In this document: positions 6,192 through 6,596 of the stretch, piece by piece | How the letters are laid out: every line of letters begins with the position of its first letter | How positions within the stretch are numbered: position 1 is the first letter of the stretch | DNA from: Bacteroidia bacterium | GTDB taxonomy: Bacteria; Bacteroidota; Bacteroidia; Bacteroidales; VadinHA17 | Direction of reading: 5' to 3' | NCBI GenBank assembly: GCA_026391515.1 | Contig: JAPLEC010000248.1 | Location: 1 to 6,596 of the forward strand | Length of the DNA: 6,596 nt | Notes under the pieces: generated by a model | Database searches by the model: none | What the model was told of the DNA's origin: nothing | The model's input: only the letters and a program-made list of their open reading frames with translations | Made by a program: the position numbers and the translations under genes

Positions 6192-6224
6192 TTTGCATTG
6201 ACCCATTACAATAGCTTACCTTTA
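6192..6224 (+). promoter_or_regulatory. Probable rightward Bacteroidota-type promoter, proximal (P2)
   Basis: TTTG at 6192-6195 and TACCTTTA at 6217-6224 are 21 nt apart, fitting the Bacteroidota -33/-7 pattern with one mismatch (final A for G). The start would fall near 6229-6232. The leader is about 40 nt, A/C-rich, with a CAACAACAACAA run and no Shine-Dalgarno, typical of Bacteroidota leaders. It sits immediately before the first rightward gene, in tandem with P1. Confidence 0.6.
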
Positions 6225-6271
6225 CATCATCAAACAACAACAACAAATAAACCCTTAAAAACCAACTACCA

Positions 6272-6442
6272 ATGAACGCAACAAAAAAAACAAAAACGTA
6301 TTACGCTATTTTTAATAGTAACACCTTTTCAGAAGAAGAACACTTTGCATGTACTTCTTTAAAAGAAGCAAAGCAAGCCGCACAAAATTACAAACGTCAC
6401 AATAATATCAAGGGCGTTACTACTGTTAAACGCTTATATTAA
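6272..6442 (+). CDS. Hypothetical small phage protein (56 aa)
   Basis: The frame starts with ATG at 6272 and ends with TAA at 6440-6442. The product begins MNATKKTKTYYAIFNS and ends VTTVKRLY, with a lysine-rich N-terminus, a probable strand (TYYAIF, residues 9-14), a probable helix (SLKEAKQAAQNYKRH, 29-43) and a final strand (VTTVKRLY). It has no membrane segment or signal peptide, and one cysteine. I recognise no family. It is the first gene downstream of two tandem promoter-like sites, as expected for an early phage gene. The start context TAAAAACCAACTACCAATG resembles that of the next gene (TAAAACCAAAACAATG). Confidence 0.75.
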   Translation: MNATKKTKTYYAIFNSNTFSEEEHFACTSLKEAKQAAQNYKRHNNIKGVTTVKRLY

Positions 6443-6449
6443 TTAATAC

Positions 6450-6506
6450 GGCTGCAGGCCGGCGCCTGAGGATGATAGCCCTATAAGGATCGACACCTTT
6501 GCAGCC
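6450..6506 (+). ncRNA. GC-rich structured element with tRNA-like acceptor/T-arm stack
   Basis: In the 105-nt gap between two small genes, 57 nt are about 61% GC (35 of 57 by hand count). GGCTGCA (6450-6456) pairs with TGCAGCC (6500-6506) over 7 bp. Directly adjoining it, AAGG (6485-6488) pairs with CCTT (6496-6499) around the 7-nt loop ATCGACA, giving a continuous 11-bp stack like a tRNA acceptor plus T arm. The loop fits the T-loop pattern (U55, C56, G57, A58), closed by the expected G-C pair. GGC/GCC (6457-6459, 6464-6466) can form a tiny hairpin with GG in its loop, as in a D loop. It is too short for a normal tRNA, and only a weak 3-bp third arm (AGG/CCT, 6469-6482) is possible. It could be a cis-acting leader, a processing signal or a small RNA. 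Confidence 0.5.
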
Positions 6507-6547
6507 ACAAACCTTAAACCCTATTAATAACCACTAAAACCAAAACA

Positions 6548-6596
6548 ATGAAAACATTTGCTCAAAAAATCGAAGAAGTCTACGGAAAACCAATTA
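6548..6596 (+). CDS. Unidentified protein, first 16 codons (runs off the right edge)
   Basis: ATG at 6548 opens a frame reading MKTFAQKIEEVYGKPI to the window end. It follows a C/A-rich leader (6507-6547) without a Shine-Dalgarno, whose last bases, TAAAACCAAAACA, resemble the leader of the preceding gene. The fragment is too short for family assignment; it looks like a soluble N-terminal helix. The structured element at 6450-6506 lies in its upstream leader and could influence its expression. Confidence 0.6.
   Translation, partial: MKTFAQKIEEVYGKPI

Larger units (their letters stand above)
5144..6271. other. Gene-free divergent region between packaging operon and rightward small-gene operon
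   Basis: About 1.1 kb is very AT-rich with dense stop codons in all frames. The few ATG-started frames I read are under 20 codons, for example one near 5741. Genes point away from it on both sides, so it must hold promoters for both and is a natural site for packaging or replication signals. The plus strand is pyrimidine-rich on the left (about 5270-5305) and strongly purine-rich on the right (about 5620-5991). Its sub-features are listed separately. The stretch 5450-5890 shows no strong structure apart from a small TATGT/ACATA inverted repeat (5496-5510). Confidence 0.85.

Noticed and set aside
6450..6506. Complete tRNA gene or hammerhead ribozyme
   Set aside because: At 57 nt it is too short for a full tRNA and has no convincing anticodon arm. 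CCTGAGGATGA and CGACA only loosely resemble hammerhead core segments, and the required CUGAUGA and GAAA are absent.
6450..6506. Rho-independent terminator after the 56-residue gene
   Set aside because: The stem is followed by ACAAACCTTAAACC, with no T-run, and another gene starts 42 nt later.

Overview
The window looks like part of a tailed double-stranded DNA phage (or prophage) of a Bacteroidota host. It holds a minus-strand packaging operon with a recognisable large terminase and portal. The DNA is AT-rich, no start codon has a clear Shine-Dalgarno sequence, start codons follow A-rich leaders, and promoter-like sites fit the Bacteroidota pattern TTTG / TAnnTTTG rather than the E. coli sigma-70 pattern. 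The exact host and lifestyle cannot be read from the sequence.

Positions 5143 down to 1 form one tightly packed minus-strand operon: putative small terminase (5143-4817), large terminase (4827-3511), a 49-residue basic protein (3514-3365), portal (3372-1492), a GT-A/GT2-type glycosyltransferase (1460-810), a DUF616/TOD1-MUCI70-type sugar-transferase-like protein (813-142), and the start of an unidentified protein (145 to beyond the left edge). Five of the six junctions overlap (11, 4, 8, 4 and 4 nt). The only gap is 31 nt, between portal and glycosyltransferase. The terminase pair would cut DNA and pump it through the portal. The two sugar-transferase-like proteins sit where head genes usually follow, which suggests modification of the virion or of another phage product.

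Positions 5144-6271 hold no credible gene. This is an AT-rich divergent region. It contains two short G/C hairpins (5369-5380, 5404-5419), a C-tract repeat, two operator-like palindromes, a 96-nt purine tract (5896-5991), three copies of a TAGT(T)GTATATYAG motif (6030-6148), a possible leftward promoter for the packaging operon, and two tandem rightward promoters (6134-6165, 6192-6224).

From 6272 a plus-strand operon of small genes begins: a 56-residue protein, then a GC-rich 57-nt element (6450-6506) that can fold with a tRNA-like acceptor/T-arm stack, then the first 16 codons of another protein that runs off the right edge. This arrangement suggests early and late phage modules diverging from a shared control, packaging or replication region.
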